From assembly GCA_049965775.1 (NCBI GenBank), contig JBMFVX010000073.1, forward strand, positions 1 to 14,836: 14,836 bases of DNA, written 5' to 3'. Positions 6,870-13,878 of the stretch are shown here, piece after piece. Source of the DNA: JABEVB01 sp049965775 (GTDB lineage: Bacteria; Planctomycetota; Phycisphaerae; WQYP01). Position numbers and translations under genes: made by a program. The notes beneath the pieces are model-generated. The model searched no databases and was not told the origin of the DNA. It worked only from the letters and a program-made list of their open reading frames with translations. Position 1 is the first letter of the stretch; each line of letters begins with the position of its first letter.

Positions 6870-7043
6870 AATCAACCCCCAACAACTTACCCCATGCCGT
6901 AGAGGTCTGTCTCGGCCAGCGCGGGGAGATTTTGACATCCCTGGCTCAAAAGTAGATCGCGCTTCTTGCGAAAAAGGCAAGATGTAACAGGCGTGCAATG
7001 GGGCTGGGCCTCAAAAACTTGTCGGCCCGTGGCGCGGGGCTGG
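6870..7043. other. convergent intergenic region tpx / lpxD
   Basis: 174 bp without a gene. A TCTTGC/GCAAGA stem (6964-6969/6977-6982) has a purine loop and no following T-run. A better terminator-like hairpin begins at 7025. Confidence 0.5.
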
Positions 7044-7059
7044 TTACGGGCTTGTTTTA
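7024..7059 (+). terminator. possible tpx terminator, overlapping the lpxD 3' end
   Basis: GCCCGT (7025-7030) pairs with ACGGGC (7046-7051), loop of 15 nt, followed by TTGTTTTA (7052-7059). It reads in the tpx direction, about 155 nt after its stop, and its 3' half covers the lpxD stop codon. The loop is large, so the call is tentative. Confidence 0.3.
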
Positions 7060-8138
7060 TCTGAATCAGGCAGGCTGGCCTTGACCTTTTCGGCAAGAGC
7101 TTCGAGCTCGCGCAGGCGTTTGGCGAATTCGGGCAGGTGCTCGATTAGCGTGTACGCCTTGCGTGCTGTGCGCCAGGCGATCGCCGGCGAACCACCTATT
7201 ATTTGCTTGTCGGCGACATCTTCGGTTATGCCTGCCTGCGCCGCGGCGGTTACTTGATTGCCGATGGATATGTGCCCCGAAACTCCGACTTGCCCGGCAA
7301 GTACAACGTACTGGCCGGTGTTGGAACTGCCGGCCATGCCGACCTGGCTTACCAGAAGATTATGCTCGCCAATTTTGCAGTTATGACCAATGACCACCAG
7401 GTTACCAAGCTTGGTACCCTTGCCAATGGTGGTGCTTTCCATAGCGGCCCGCTCGATAACGGTGTTGGCTCCAACCTCTACATCGTCTTCAAGCACGACA
7501 TTGCCGATTTGCGGTATTTTGTGATGCACACCCTGATGCGTCGCAAAGCCGTAGCCATCACAGCCAATCACTGCGCCCGCCTGCAGAATAACGCGTTTAC
7601 CCAGCACACAACGATCGTACACCACGCAGCCGGGGTAAAGAATGGAGCCTTCGCCGATAACCGCATCGTTCATAATGCTTACGTTTTGATAGATGGTAGT
7701 GTTGTCGCCGATGCGAACGCGCTCGCCTACCACCGCACCGGCGTGAATATTGACGTTGCGGCCGACTTGAGCACTGGCGGCCACTGTCGCCTGCGTTGCT
7801 TTGCCAACGGCATCGTGAGGTCGAAAACCATGCAGCAGCACCATGATCTGTCGGAAGGCGAAATACGGATCGGCAATTTGAATGAAAGTAAGCGGGGGCA
7901 AGCCACCGCTGCGGACAATTTTTTCGGGTTGCACTTCGTCGCCAATTACCACGCAGCCGGCTTGTGTGGTGGCCAACTGCTTGAGGTATTTGATGTTGGA
8001 AACAAAGCTGACTTCATGCGGCCCGGCGGAGCCGAGCGAGCGGCAGCGCTCAATGCGCACCGAGCCATCGCCAAGGAGTTTCCCGCCGACATGTTCGGCG
8101 AGCGTTGCGGCTGTAATAGGCTGTTGCGTGTTGGTCAT
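7044..8138 (-). CDS. lpxD: UDP-3-O-acylglucosamine N-acyltransferase LpxD
   Basis: Predicted 364-residue cytosolic acyltransferase, third committed step of lipid A synthesis, moving an R-3-hydroxyacyl chain from acyl-ACP to UDP-3-O-acylglucosamine. Residues 1-105 are the uridine-binding N-domain. Residues 110-320 are a left-handed beta-helix made of hexapeptide repeats (for example VGRNVNIHAGAVVGERVRIG). GCDGYGFA (192-199) is the LpxD form of a motif around the active site, and His252 in VVIGHNCKIGEHN is the expected catalytic base. The tail LPEFAKRLRELEALAEKVKASL (335-356) is the usual trimer-packing helix. Length is a little above E. coli LpxD. It lies 56 bp after thrC on the same strand and may be cotranscribed. 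The start at 8138 has only a weak AGAAAG before it. The organism therefore makes, or once made, lipid A. Confidence 0.95.
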   Translation of the reverse strand: MTNTQQPITAATLAEHVGGKLLGDGSVRIERCRSLGSAGPHEVSFVSNIKYLKQLATTQAGCVVIGDEVQPEKIVRSGGLPPLTFIQIADPYFAFRQIMVLLHGFRPHDAVGKATQATVAASAQVGRNVNIHAGAVVGERVRIGDNTTIYQNVSIMNDAVIGEGSILYPGCVVYDRCVLGKRVILQAGAVIGCDGYGFATHQGVHHKIPQIGNVVLEDDVEVGANTVIERAAMESTTIGKGTKLGNLVVIGHNCKIGEHNLLVSQVGMAGSSNTGQYVVLAGQVGVSGHISIGNQVTAAAQAGITEDVADKQIIGGSPAIAWRTARKAYTLIEHLPEFAKRLRELEALAEKVKASLPDSDKTSP

Positions 8139-8162
8139 AGTGTGCTTTCTGCTGAGGCCCGC

Positions 8163-8178
8163 ATGGGCGGAGGCCCAT
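8163..8178. repeat. short perfect hairpin in the thrC-lpxD spacer
   Basis: ATGGGC (8163-8168) pairs perfectly with GCCCAT (8173-8178) around a 4-base loop. It occupies the middle of the 56-bp gap between the thrC stop and the lpxD start. No T-run follows on the minus strand, so it is more likely a processing or stability element than a terminator. Confidence 0.35.
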
Positions 8179-8194
8179 CGGCGACGGCCATAGA

Positions 8195-9649
8195 TTAATA
8201 CTCTATAAAGGGTAGATCGCGGCTGGTTTCCACATAGCCGGCGGCAACATCTTGATCAATGGAGTTTTCATCGAGGCCGAGGCTGCGAATAATAGCCTGC
8301 AAGTCGTCGGCAACGCGAACGGGCTTGTTGGCGAGATGGCCCCATGTCGGCTCGGCGGGTGGGTACTTGGCTTCTTTGGTGCGAACACCGGTGTGGTAAT
8401 AAACCGTGGCGTCGGGGTCTTTTAACCCATGGCCGGTAAGCACGCAGGCCACGCGCTCATGGCGAGAAATGGTGCCATTGGCCAACAGTTGCCGCAGGCC
8501 GGCAATGGTTGCCGCGCTGGCCGGCTCGCAGGCAAAGCCAAATCGGCCGACCATGGCTTTGGCTTCGAGAATGTCGTTATCTGACACCTGGGCGACAACG
8601 CCCTTCATAACGTCAAGTGATCGCAGCGCTTTTTTAAGATTAACCGGCCGGCCGATTTCAATGGCGGAAGCAACAGTGTGGGCATGAAGTTGGCGACGGT
8701 CCATATCGGCATAAAAGGCGTCAATGGCTGCCTGGTTTACATGACCGCCGTTCCAGGAGATGCCCGCCTGCACCATGCTATAAAGCGTGTTAGCGCCTTC
8801 GGCATTAATGATGGCCAATCGAGGAATGCGCTTTATGAGGCCGTGCTGCTGCAGTTCGAGAAACGCCTTGCCAAAGGCGGAGCAATTGCCCAGGTTGCCG
8901 CCGGGCACAATAATCCAATCGGGCGGTTGCCAACTCAGCGATTCCAGGATGCGGTACATAATAGTTTTCTGGCCTTCAAGGCGAAACGGGTTGACGCTAT
9001 TCATAAGGTAAAGGCCGAGTTGGCTGCTTACCTGCCGCACGCGGGCAAGGCAGGTGTCGAAGTCGCCTTCTATTTGGAGGGTTAGAGCGCCGTAGTCGAG
9101 TGCCTGAGATAGCTTTCCAAAGGCAATTTTGCCCGAGCCGATGAACACCACGCCCTGAAAGCCGTTCATTGCGGCATACAAAGCCAGTGATGCTGAGGTG
9201 TTGCCTGTGCTGGCGCAGGCAACCCGGCGGGCTCCGACGATGCGGGCATGGGTGAACGCGGCGGTCATGCCGTTGTCCTTGAAACTTCCGGAGGGGTTCA
9301 TGCCCTCGTACTGCAGCCAAAGTTGTCCGGGCCACATGCCGAGTTCTTTGCCGAGGCATACCGCGTTCTGTAAAAAGGTTTGTCCTTCGCCGACGGTGCA
9401 GACCATGGCATCGGCGGCAAATGGCAAGAGTTCGCGAAAGCGCCATACGCCGGAGTAATCAAGCGGAAAGCGCCGGTTCTGCCAGCGCTGCTGAAATGCG
9501 TCGAGCGACTTGGGCAGGCTCGCTTTGCTCCAATCGTATTGAATATCGAGCAGTTCTCCGCACTTGGCGCACGAAGTAAGCACCTGGCCAATATCAAAAG
9601 TGGCACTGCATGTAGGGTTGATGCATTGCTGGTAGGCAATTGTCTTCAT
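8195..9649 (-). CDS. thrC: threonine synthase
   Basis: Predicted 484-residue PLP enzyme (fold type II) that converts O-phosphohomoserine to threonine and phosphate. It begins with a zinc-ribbon-like segment having Cys9, Cys14, Cys27 and Cys30. MNPSGSFKDNGM (117-128) carries the PLP-binding Lys124. ACASTGNTSASLALYAA (144-160) is the phosphate and substrate loop. LTGHGLKDPD near residue 410 is the typical threonine synthase ending of the PLP fold. About 65 more residues follow, ending in FIEY. The zinc ribbon places it in the shorter, bacterial/archaeal class rather than the fungal/E. coli class. No Shine-Dalgarno is seen. A TAAAAT box ends 7 nt before the ATG, so it may be made from a leaderless mRNA. 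lpxD follows 56 bp downstream on the same strand. Other thr genes are not in the window. Confidence 0.95.
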   Translation of the reverse strand: MKTIAYQQCINPTCSATFDIGQVLTSCAKCGELLDIQYDWSKASLPKSLDAFQQRWQNRRFPLDYSGVWRFRELLPFAADAMVCTVGEGQTFLQNAVCLGKELGMWPGQLWLQYEGMNPSGSFKDNGMTAAFTHARIVGARRVACASTGNTSASLALYAAMNGFQGVVFIGSGKIAFGKLSQALDYGALTLQIEGDFDTCLARVRQVSSQLGLYLMNSVNPFRLEGQKTIMYRILESLSWQPPDWIIVPGGNLGNCSAFGKAFLELQQHGLIKRIPRLAIINAEGANTLYSMVQAGISWNGGHVNQAAIDAFYADMDRRQLHAHTVASAIEIGRPVNLKKALRSLDVMKGVVAQVSDNDILEAKAMVGRFGFACEPASAATIAGLRQLLANGTISRHERVACVLTGHGLKDPDATVYYHTGVRTKEAKYPPAEPTWGHLANKPVRVADDLQAIIRSLGLDENSIDQDVAAGYVETSRDLPFIEY

Positions 9650-9656
9650 GGCAGGG

Positions 9657-9662
9657 ATTTTA
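9657..9662 (-). promoter_or_regulatory. -10-like box immediately before thrC
   Basis: TAAAAT on the minus strand (5 of 6 matches), with 7 nt between it and the ATG at 9649. If used, transcription would begin at or next to the start codon. No good -35 lies 16-18 bp upstream, which weakens it. Confidence 0.3.
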
Positions 9663-9896
9663 GCGGGAAATAGGCAACTCGGCGAATGCTTTGCCGGGCG
9701 GGGTGCACGGTTGGTATTGCCGGAAAAGCGCCTGTGGCCGCTGCAAGGGGTGGCTGTAAGTTTTGAGGCGGGGGGTAGGTTCGGGGAGTTAAGTACTGCA
9801 ATAGAGGTTGCCGCATGGAACGTATTGGCGAGGCGGCGGTTGCAGCAGGCTAAGTTGGCTTGCCACCCGCGTGACCACGATCAGACCCCAAACTGC

Positions 9897-9924
9897 TTGT
9901 AATGCTAAGGCGAACTCTGATAAT
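9897..9924 (+). promoter_or_regulatory. possible promoter of the 441-residue protein gene
   Basis: TTGTAA (9897-9902, 4 of 6) and GATAAT (9919-9924, 5 of 6) are separated by 16 bp. The start would be near 9932, giving a leader of about 85 nt. Confidence 0.38.
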
Positions 9925-10016
9925 AGCGGCTGCCGATGGGCATGGATGCTTAATCTTGCTCGGCAGGAGACATCGTGGATGGCGTACAATATTGTTAGCT
10001 GTGGCGCAGGGCTTAC

Positions 10017-11342
10017 ATGGTGAAAAGGTCATTTAAAATGCGGTGGACGCTGGCGGTGTTGGCGTGCTGCGGACTGCTGACAACGATGACAGCGTTGGCC
10101 ACTGGCAGGCATCGTCCCCTTAGGCCGCGGTCCGAGGCGGTGGTGCAACGCGAGGCCGGCAACCCGGTATTGCCGCCGCAGGTTTCGAGCGGTGATATTT
10201 TACCTGCTCTGGACCTGGTGCAAACACTCCCGAGCATTGTGCCGCAGGGGATGACGCCGCTCTATTCGTCGCAAGATTGGCAGGAGTTTCAGCAGCAATT
10301 TGGTACGCAGGCGGCGCAGGCCCGGCGGCAGAACGTTTCGGCTCGGGCGGCTTTGGCGTCGAAAATGCTCGCGGCCGTCGGGCAAAGTAACTCGGCGGGG
10401 CTGGGGCGGCTATTGTGTCTGCGGGCCTTTGCGCTGTGCTATCAGAGTCGGGGGAGTTCAGATGTGGCGCAGCGGGCGCTGCGGCTGTTTATGCGGCTGG
10501 CGGACGGTGGCAAGGTGCTGCAGGTGGCGGCAGTCTGGAGCATGAGTCATGAGTTGGCCTGGCTGGCGGCGACGCCGCTGACCGTGCGAATGCAGATGGC
10601 CGTGCTGGCCGAAAAGGCTGATGTTCAGCTCATTTTGATGCTGCTGGCCCGCGGTCAGCTTGATGCAGCGCACGACATGGTGCACTGGCTGATGATACAT
10701 GAAACGCGCGAGGTGCGGGCCAACCATGTGCTGCTTTCGCAGATCAATGCGGCACGCATATTGGTTGTACAAAATACGCAGCTTGCCGATTACCTCGCAC
10801 AGCAATACGCAAAAGTACGCGGCGGCGACCAGCATGCCGCTATGGCCATTTACGCCTATGCACGCTTTGTGCGTAAAGACCGGGCGCTGCGCCAGGCGAT
10901 GATTACCGCGTTTGTGCATGGGGGGCCGGCCGTTCTGGACAATATGCTTGCGACGGCCAGGCAGAGCAATCACCAGGCGTATCATGCCGGAAAATACCTG
11001 CAGCGACTGGGGTACACATTTCCGCCGGGTATTCTGCGGCATCGTACGCTTTATGCCGCGGTAAAGCTTTACAACATTTGCATTGCTGACAAAGGCTATT
11101 CCGTGGAAAACCGCGTGCGGCGCACGCTGTCGCGCATCAACATTCAAGAAATGCTGGGAGATGGCGCCCGCGGCAACCCGAACATTACACCGCTAACACC
11201 GCTGCTGGGTGCGGTGGCGGCACAAACCGCTCCCACGACACGCAGCGTCGCATCGTCTCAATCGGCACAGAGGCAAGGTTCGCCGCCTGTGCCTCCGGCG
11301 CACACGCCCGCTACCAGCCCGGCGACGAAAGCCGCCCGCTAA
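10017..11342 (+). CDS. exported alpha-helical repeat protein of unknown function
   Basis: Predicted 441 residues; I do not recognise it. A basic start and hydrophobic core (MVKRSFKMRWTLAVLACCGL to about residue 28, ending TALA) make a signal peptide. Residues 30-65 are Pro/Arg-rich. Residues 75-390 are almost wholly amphipathic helices rich in Ala, Leu and Gln with paired-helix character (such as LLARGQLDAAHDMVHWLMIHET), resembling TPR- or HEAT-like solenoids without a clear consensus. Residues 391-441 are a disordered tail of Pro, Ala, Ser and Thr. It has no catalytic pattern. ATG 10038 (residue 8), with AAAAGG 9 nt upstream, is an equally good start and also gives a signal peptide. Codon use and composition agree with neighbours. 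Its stop overlaps the cysE stop by convergent arrangement. Periplasmic scaffold or binding roles are only guesses. Confidence 0.75.
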   Translation: MVKRSFKMRWTLAVLACCGLLTTMTALATGRHRPLRPRSEAVVQREAGNPVLPPQVSSGDILPALDLVQTLPSIVPQGMTPLYSSQDWQEFQQQFGTQAAQARRQNVSARAALASKMLAAVGQSNSAGLGRLLCLRAFALCYQSRGSSDVAQRALRLFMRLADGGKVLQVAAVWSMSHELAWLAATPLTVRMQMAVLAEKADVQLILMLLARGQLDAAHDMVHWLMIHETREVRANHVLLSQINAARILVVQNTQLADYLAQQYAKVRGGDQHAAMAIYAYARFVRKDRALRQAMITAFVHGGPAVLDNMLATARQSNHQAYHAGKYLQRLGYTFPPGILRHRTLYAAVKLYNICIADKGYSVENRVRRTLSRINIQEMLGDGARGNPNITPLTPLLGAVAAQTAPTTRSVASSQSAQRQGSPPVPPAHTPATSPATKAAR

Positions 11343-12289
11343 ATTTGGAAATCGGGCGGTTGCTGCTGCACAAACTCGCGCGGCGGACGGTTGCGATACT
11401 GCAATTCCGGGTGTTTAACGCTTACGCGTGTATGCGGCGGAACCGATTGCGTGATAAATACGTTGCCGTTGATGGTGGCACCGGCTCCAATGATCGTTTC
11501 ACCGCCGAGAATGCTGGCATTGGGATAGATCATCACATCGTCTTGAATGGTGGGATGGCGTTTGCTGCCGCGGAGTTGCTGGCCGCCGCGTGTGGACAGC
11601 GCGCCGAGCGTCACCCCCTGATAGATTTTAACATTGCGGCCGATGGTGGTGGTTTCGCCAATGACAACGCCGGTGCCGTGGTCTATGAAAAAATACTCGC
11701 CGATGTCGGCTCCGGGGTGGATATCTATGCCGGTAAGGCTGTGGGCGTATTCAGTCATGATTCGCGGTATCAGCGGCACCTGGAGGCGATGGAGCTGATG
11801 GGCGATTCGGTAGGTGGTGATGGCGAAATACCCGGGGTAGCAGAAGATAATTTCATCAGGACTGCTGGCGGCCGGGTCGCCGTCGAACGCGGCCTTGGCG
11901 TCGGTGGCGAGGATGCGTCGGAGTTCGGGCAGCGAGCCGAGGAATTCGTCGGTGAGCGCGGCGGCAGTGGTGTCGCAATCGGGGCAGTCGTGTATTTTGC
12001 CGCGCTGCTCGCGGTGCCGAATGGCGCGGCGCACCTGGTCAAAAAGCGTATCGCGCATAGATGCAATCATGGAGCTGGTATGCAGGAGAAGCTCATTTTC
12101 GGTGAGGTTTTGGCGGCCAAAAAAACCGGGAAAAAGCACTTCGCGCAACTGCCGGAGCAAGGCAATGATGGTGTCGCGATTGGGCAGCCAAGTGGCGCCG
12201 ATATATTGAATATCTTCGTGCTCGTGATAGCTGGCGACAATGGATTCCGCGAGTCGCTGTAGGTTGTTGGAGTCGTGTTCACTGGTCAT
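11339..12289 (-). CDS. cysE: serine O-acetyltransferase (EpsC-type CysE)
   Basis: Predicted 316-residue enzyme that acetylates serine from acetyl-CoA, the first step of cysteine synthesis. The N-terminal half is helical. It includes an unusual HDCPDCD segment (100-106) and then LPELRRILATDAKAAFDGDPA and EIIFCYPGYFAITTYRIAH, which mark the longer EpsC-like form rather than the E. coli form. The C-terminal left-handed beta-helix holds GIDIHPGADIG and FFIDHGTGVVIGET. Asp189 and His204 match the catalytic Asp143/His158 of E. coli, and His245 in KRHPTI matches His193. The start at 12289 has AGGAG 8 nt upstream; an in-frame extension to 12448 would run into hisA and is rejected. The tail ends FQI; whether cysteine feedback or CysK binding occurs is not known. 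It lies 49 bp after hisA and probably shares its mRNA. Confidence 0.95.
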   Translation of the reverse strand: MTSEHDSNNLQRLAESIVASYHEHEDIQYIGATWLPNRDTIIALLRQLREVLFPGFFGRQNLTENELLLHTSSMIASMRDTLFDQVRRAIRHREQRGKIHDCPDCDTTAAALTDEFLGSLPELRRILATDAKAAFDGDPAASSPDEIIFCYPGYFAITTYRIAHQLHRLQVPLIPRIMTEYAHSLTGIDIHPGADIGEYFFIDHGTGVVIGETTTIGRNVKIYQGVTLGALSTRGGQQLRGSKRHPTIQDDVMIYPNASILGGETIIGAGATINGNVFITQSVPPHTRVSVKHPELQYRNRPPREFVQQQPPDFQI

Positions 12290-12297
12290 TCGAAACT

Positions 12298-12302
12298 CTC
12301 CT
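12298..12302 (-). promoter_or_regulatory. ribosome binding site that fixes the cysE start
   Basis: AGGAG on the minus strand, 8 nt before ATG 12289. It rules out the 53-residue longer reading from 12448. Confidence 0.75.
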
Positions 12303-12338
12303 GGGCGGCCTTGTTGACCTCGCCGTTGTGCCGGGGAG

Positions 12339-13094
12339 TTAGGCGGCCGCGGCAAGCAATTGTACCGCCTCGGCGACGTTGAGGCGTCCTTCGTAAATGG
12401 CTTTACCGACAATAATGCCGCTGATGGGGAGCTGCTTAAGAGCGGCAATATCGGCCAGCGTGCTTACGCCGCCGCTGTGAATAACCGGTACTCGCTTGGC
12501 CGCTGTGAGAAGATCACGCGTAGCATTGATGTTGGGGCCGCTGAGCATGCCGTCGCGGGCGATGTCGGTGTAAATAATGGCGGCGAGGGGCCAATCGTCC
12601 ACACCGGAGGCGAGGTCGGTGGCTAGCGGGGCGTCGGCATCGGGGCTGGTCCAGCCGTGGGTGGCGACGCGGCCCTCGCGGGCATCGAGGCCGAGAATGA
12701 TGCGGTTTCGAAATCGCTGGTCGAAAACGATGGTTTTAAACCAGTTGAAGTCGCTGATGGCCCGGGTGCCGATGATGAGCCTCTGTGCTCCTATGGCCAG
12801 CAGATACTCAATAACCTCTTCATCGCGGATGCCGCCGCCTACCTCAACGTTGAGCTTGGTGCTTCGCACGATTTTTTCGATAATTTCAAGATTACGCGGG
12901 CGGCCTTCGCGAGCTCCGTCGAGGTCTACCACGTGCATCCAGCGGCAACCTGCGTCTTGAAATGATTTGGCGGTGTCAACAGGGTCCACAAAGTAGGTGG
13001 TTTGGCGCTGGTAGTCGCCCTGCAGAAGGCGCACAACCTTGCCGTTGCGAAGGTCTATGGCGGGTATTAATTCAACTGTTTTTTTACTGGTCAT
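12339..13094 (-). CDS. hisA: phosphoribosylformimino-5-aminoimidazole carboxamide ribotide isomerase HisA
   Basis: Predicted 251-residue TIM barrel. It performs the Amadori rearrangement of ProFAR to PRFAR, the substrate of the HisF-HisH synthase. The first strand IPAIDLRNGKVVRL holds Asp14. GLDAREGRV holds Asp137 and IIYTDIARDGMLSGPN holds Thr176. These match the acid/base Asp8 and Asp127 and the Thr164 of Thermotoga HisA. Phosphate-binding loops VGGGIR (85-90) and HSGGV (206-210) are present. The longer first loop, VVRLLQGDYQRQTTYF, is normal for HisA and separates it from HisF. It starts only 6 bp after the hisH stop, with GGTGA as a possible ribosome binding site overlapping the hisH end, so coupled translation is likely. 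HisF itself is not in the window. Confidence 0.96.
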   Translation of the reverse strand: MTSKKTVELIPAIDLRNGKVVRLLQGDYQRQTTYFVDPVDTAKSFQDAGCRWMHVVDLDGAREGRPRNLEIIEKIVRSTKLNVEVGGGIRDEEVIEYLLAIGAQRLIIGTRAISDFNWFKTIVFDQRFRNRIILGLDAREGRVATHGWTSPDADAPLATDLASGVDDWPLAAIIYTDIARDGMLSGPNINATRDLLTAAKRVPVIHSGGVSTLADIAALKQLPISGIIVGKAIYEGRLNVAEAVQLLAAAA

Positions 13095-13100
13095 GATCGT

Positions 13101-13718
13101 TCACCGAATATCAGCAAAGTTTTTGAGAATAATACGGCCCACGGTCTGGCTTTTTTCAGGGTGAAACTGTGTGGCCACGATGTTGTCCTTTTCGATGGCG
13201 GCGACGATTGGGATGCCATACTCGGTGGCGGCCGCAACCACCGCCGCATCGGCGGGTTTGACATGGTAGCTGTGCACGAAGTAGGCATGGCAGCCGGGTG
13301 TAAGCCCCTGCCACAGCCGCGAGTGTTTTTGAAATGTCAGGGCGTTCCATCCCATGTGAGGCACCTTAAGGTGAAGGGGCGGCTCATCTACGCAGAGCCG
13401 AATGCACTCGCCGACAATGACTCCCAAGCCAGGTTGACGGCCATCTTCAAAACCGGTTTCAAACAGCAACTGCAGCCCCAGACAAATACCCAGAAACGGG
13501 CGGCCCGTGCGGACAAAGTCAACAACGGCTTGGTCCAGCCCCGTTTCGCGTAATATGCGCATTGCGTCGCCAAAGGCGCCAACGCCGGGCAGCACGAGTT
13601 GGTCGGCCTGCTTAAGCTGTTCAGGCGCACGAACAACGCTTGCGGCCACGCCCACTGTGGCAAACGCCTTTTGCACGCTGCGAAGGTTGCCCATGCCATA
13701 ATCAACAATTGCTAGCAT
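13101..13718 (-). CDS. hisH: imidazole glycerol phosphate synthase glutaminase subunit HisH
   Basis: Predicted 205-residue class I glutamine amidotransferase. It releases ammonia from glutamine and feeds it to HisF, making imidazole glycerol phosphate and AICAR. MLAIVDYGMGNLRSV is the standard N-terminus and VLPGVGAFGDAM (42-53) the HisH oxyanion-loop region. Cys79 in FLGICLGLQLLFE is the nucleophile; His186 and Glu188 in QFHPEKS complete the triad. HMGWN (121-125) is also typical. Length is normal. It is the first gene of the hisH-hisA-cysE group. Its leader is short: the terminator of the upstream OmpA-like gene ends at 13778, only 60 bp before the ATG. That leaves little room for a promoter, and no good one is visible. 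Ribosome binding is weak (AGAAAA). Confidence 0.96.
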   Translation of the reverse strand: MLAIVDYGMGNLRSVQKAFATVGVAASVVRAPEQLKQADQLVLPGVGAFGDAMRILRETGLDQAVVDFVRTGRPFLGICLGLQLLFETGFEDGRQPGLGVIVGECIRLCVDEPPLHLKVPHMGWNALTFQKHSRLWQGLTPGCHAYFVHSYHVKPADAAVVAAATEYGIPIVAAIEKDNIVATQFHPEKSQTVGRIILKNFADIR

Positions 13719-13777
13719 GATTTTTTCTGATTTCTTTATTCAGGCCCGGCAGCGGCGGGGCGGTGTTTGCTGGGGTC

Positions 13778-13825
13778 AAAAAAATCGGGGCCTTGTGACG
13801 GTTTTTCAACCGGCCTCGGCCCCGA
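13778..13825 (-). terminator. intrinsic terminator after the OmpA-like gene
   Basis: On the minus strand TCGGGGCC (13825-13818) pairs perfectly with GGCCCCGA (13792-13785). Inside it, CGGTT and AACCG (13812-13808 and 13803-13799) form a second helix with a GAAA loop. A run of seven T follows at once (13784-13778). It lies about 55 nt past the gene's stop and before hisH. This is a textbook form, though the outer loop is large and branched. Confidence 0.8.
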
Positions 13826-13878
13826 CATATTCGCAACCGCCCCGGCAACAACAGGGTGCGGTTCGTCGTCATGCGGCA

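Larger units (their letters stand above)
9650..10016. other. divergent intergenic region thrC / secreted protein gene
   Basis: 367 bp. On the thrC side there is a TAAAAT box (9657-9662, minus strand) just before the ATG. On the plus side there is a good -10/-35 pair (9897-9924), and a TACAAT word (9985-9990) without a matching -35. Several open frames cross the region but have neither ribosome binding sites nor a protein-like pattern. No threonine leader peptide with runs of Thr or Ile codons was found. Confidence 0.5.

Noticed and set aside
7203..8198. 331-codon open frame on the plus strand
   Set aside because: It lies opposite lpxD, whose protein is clearly recognisable with catalytic and hexapeptide motifs. 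The plus frame has no family pattern and no ribosome binding site.
9648..10032. Possible leader peptide or small gene upstream of thrC or of the 441-residue protein
   Set aside because: No Thr/Ile codon run, no terminator/antiterminator pair and no ribosome binding site could be found in either direction.
11345..12262. 305-codon open frame on the plus strand
   Set aside because: It is antisense to cysE, with Gly/Ala-rich sequence produced by GC bias. The cysE reading carries all active-site residues.
12290..12448. 53-residue N-terminal extension of CysE
   Set aside because: It would overlap the end of hisA by about 110 bp. The strong AGGAG belongs to ATG 12289, and the extension is low-complexity.
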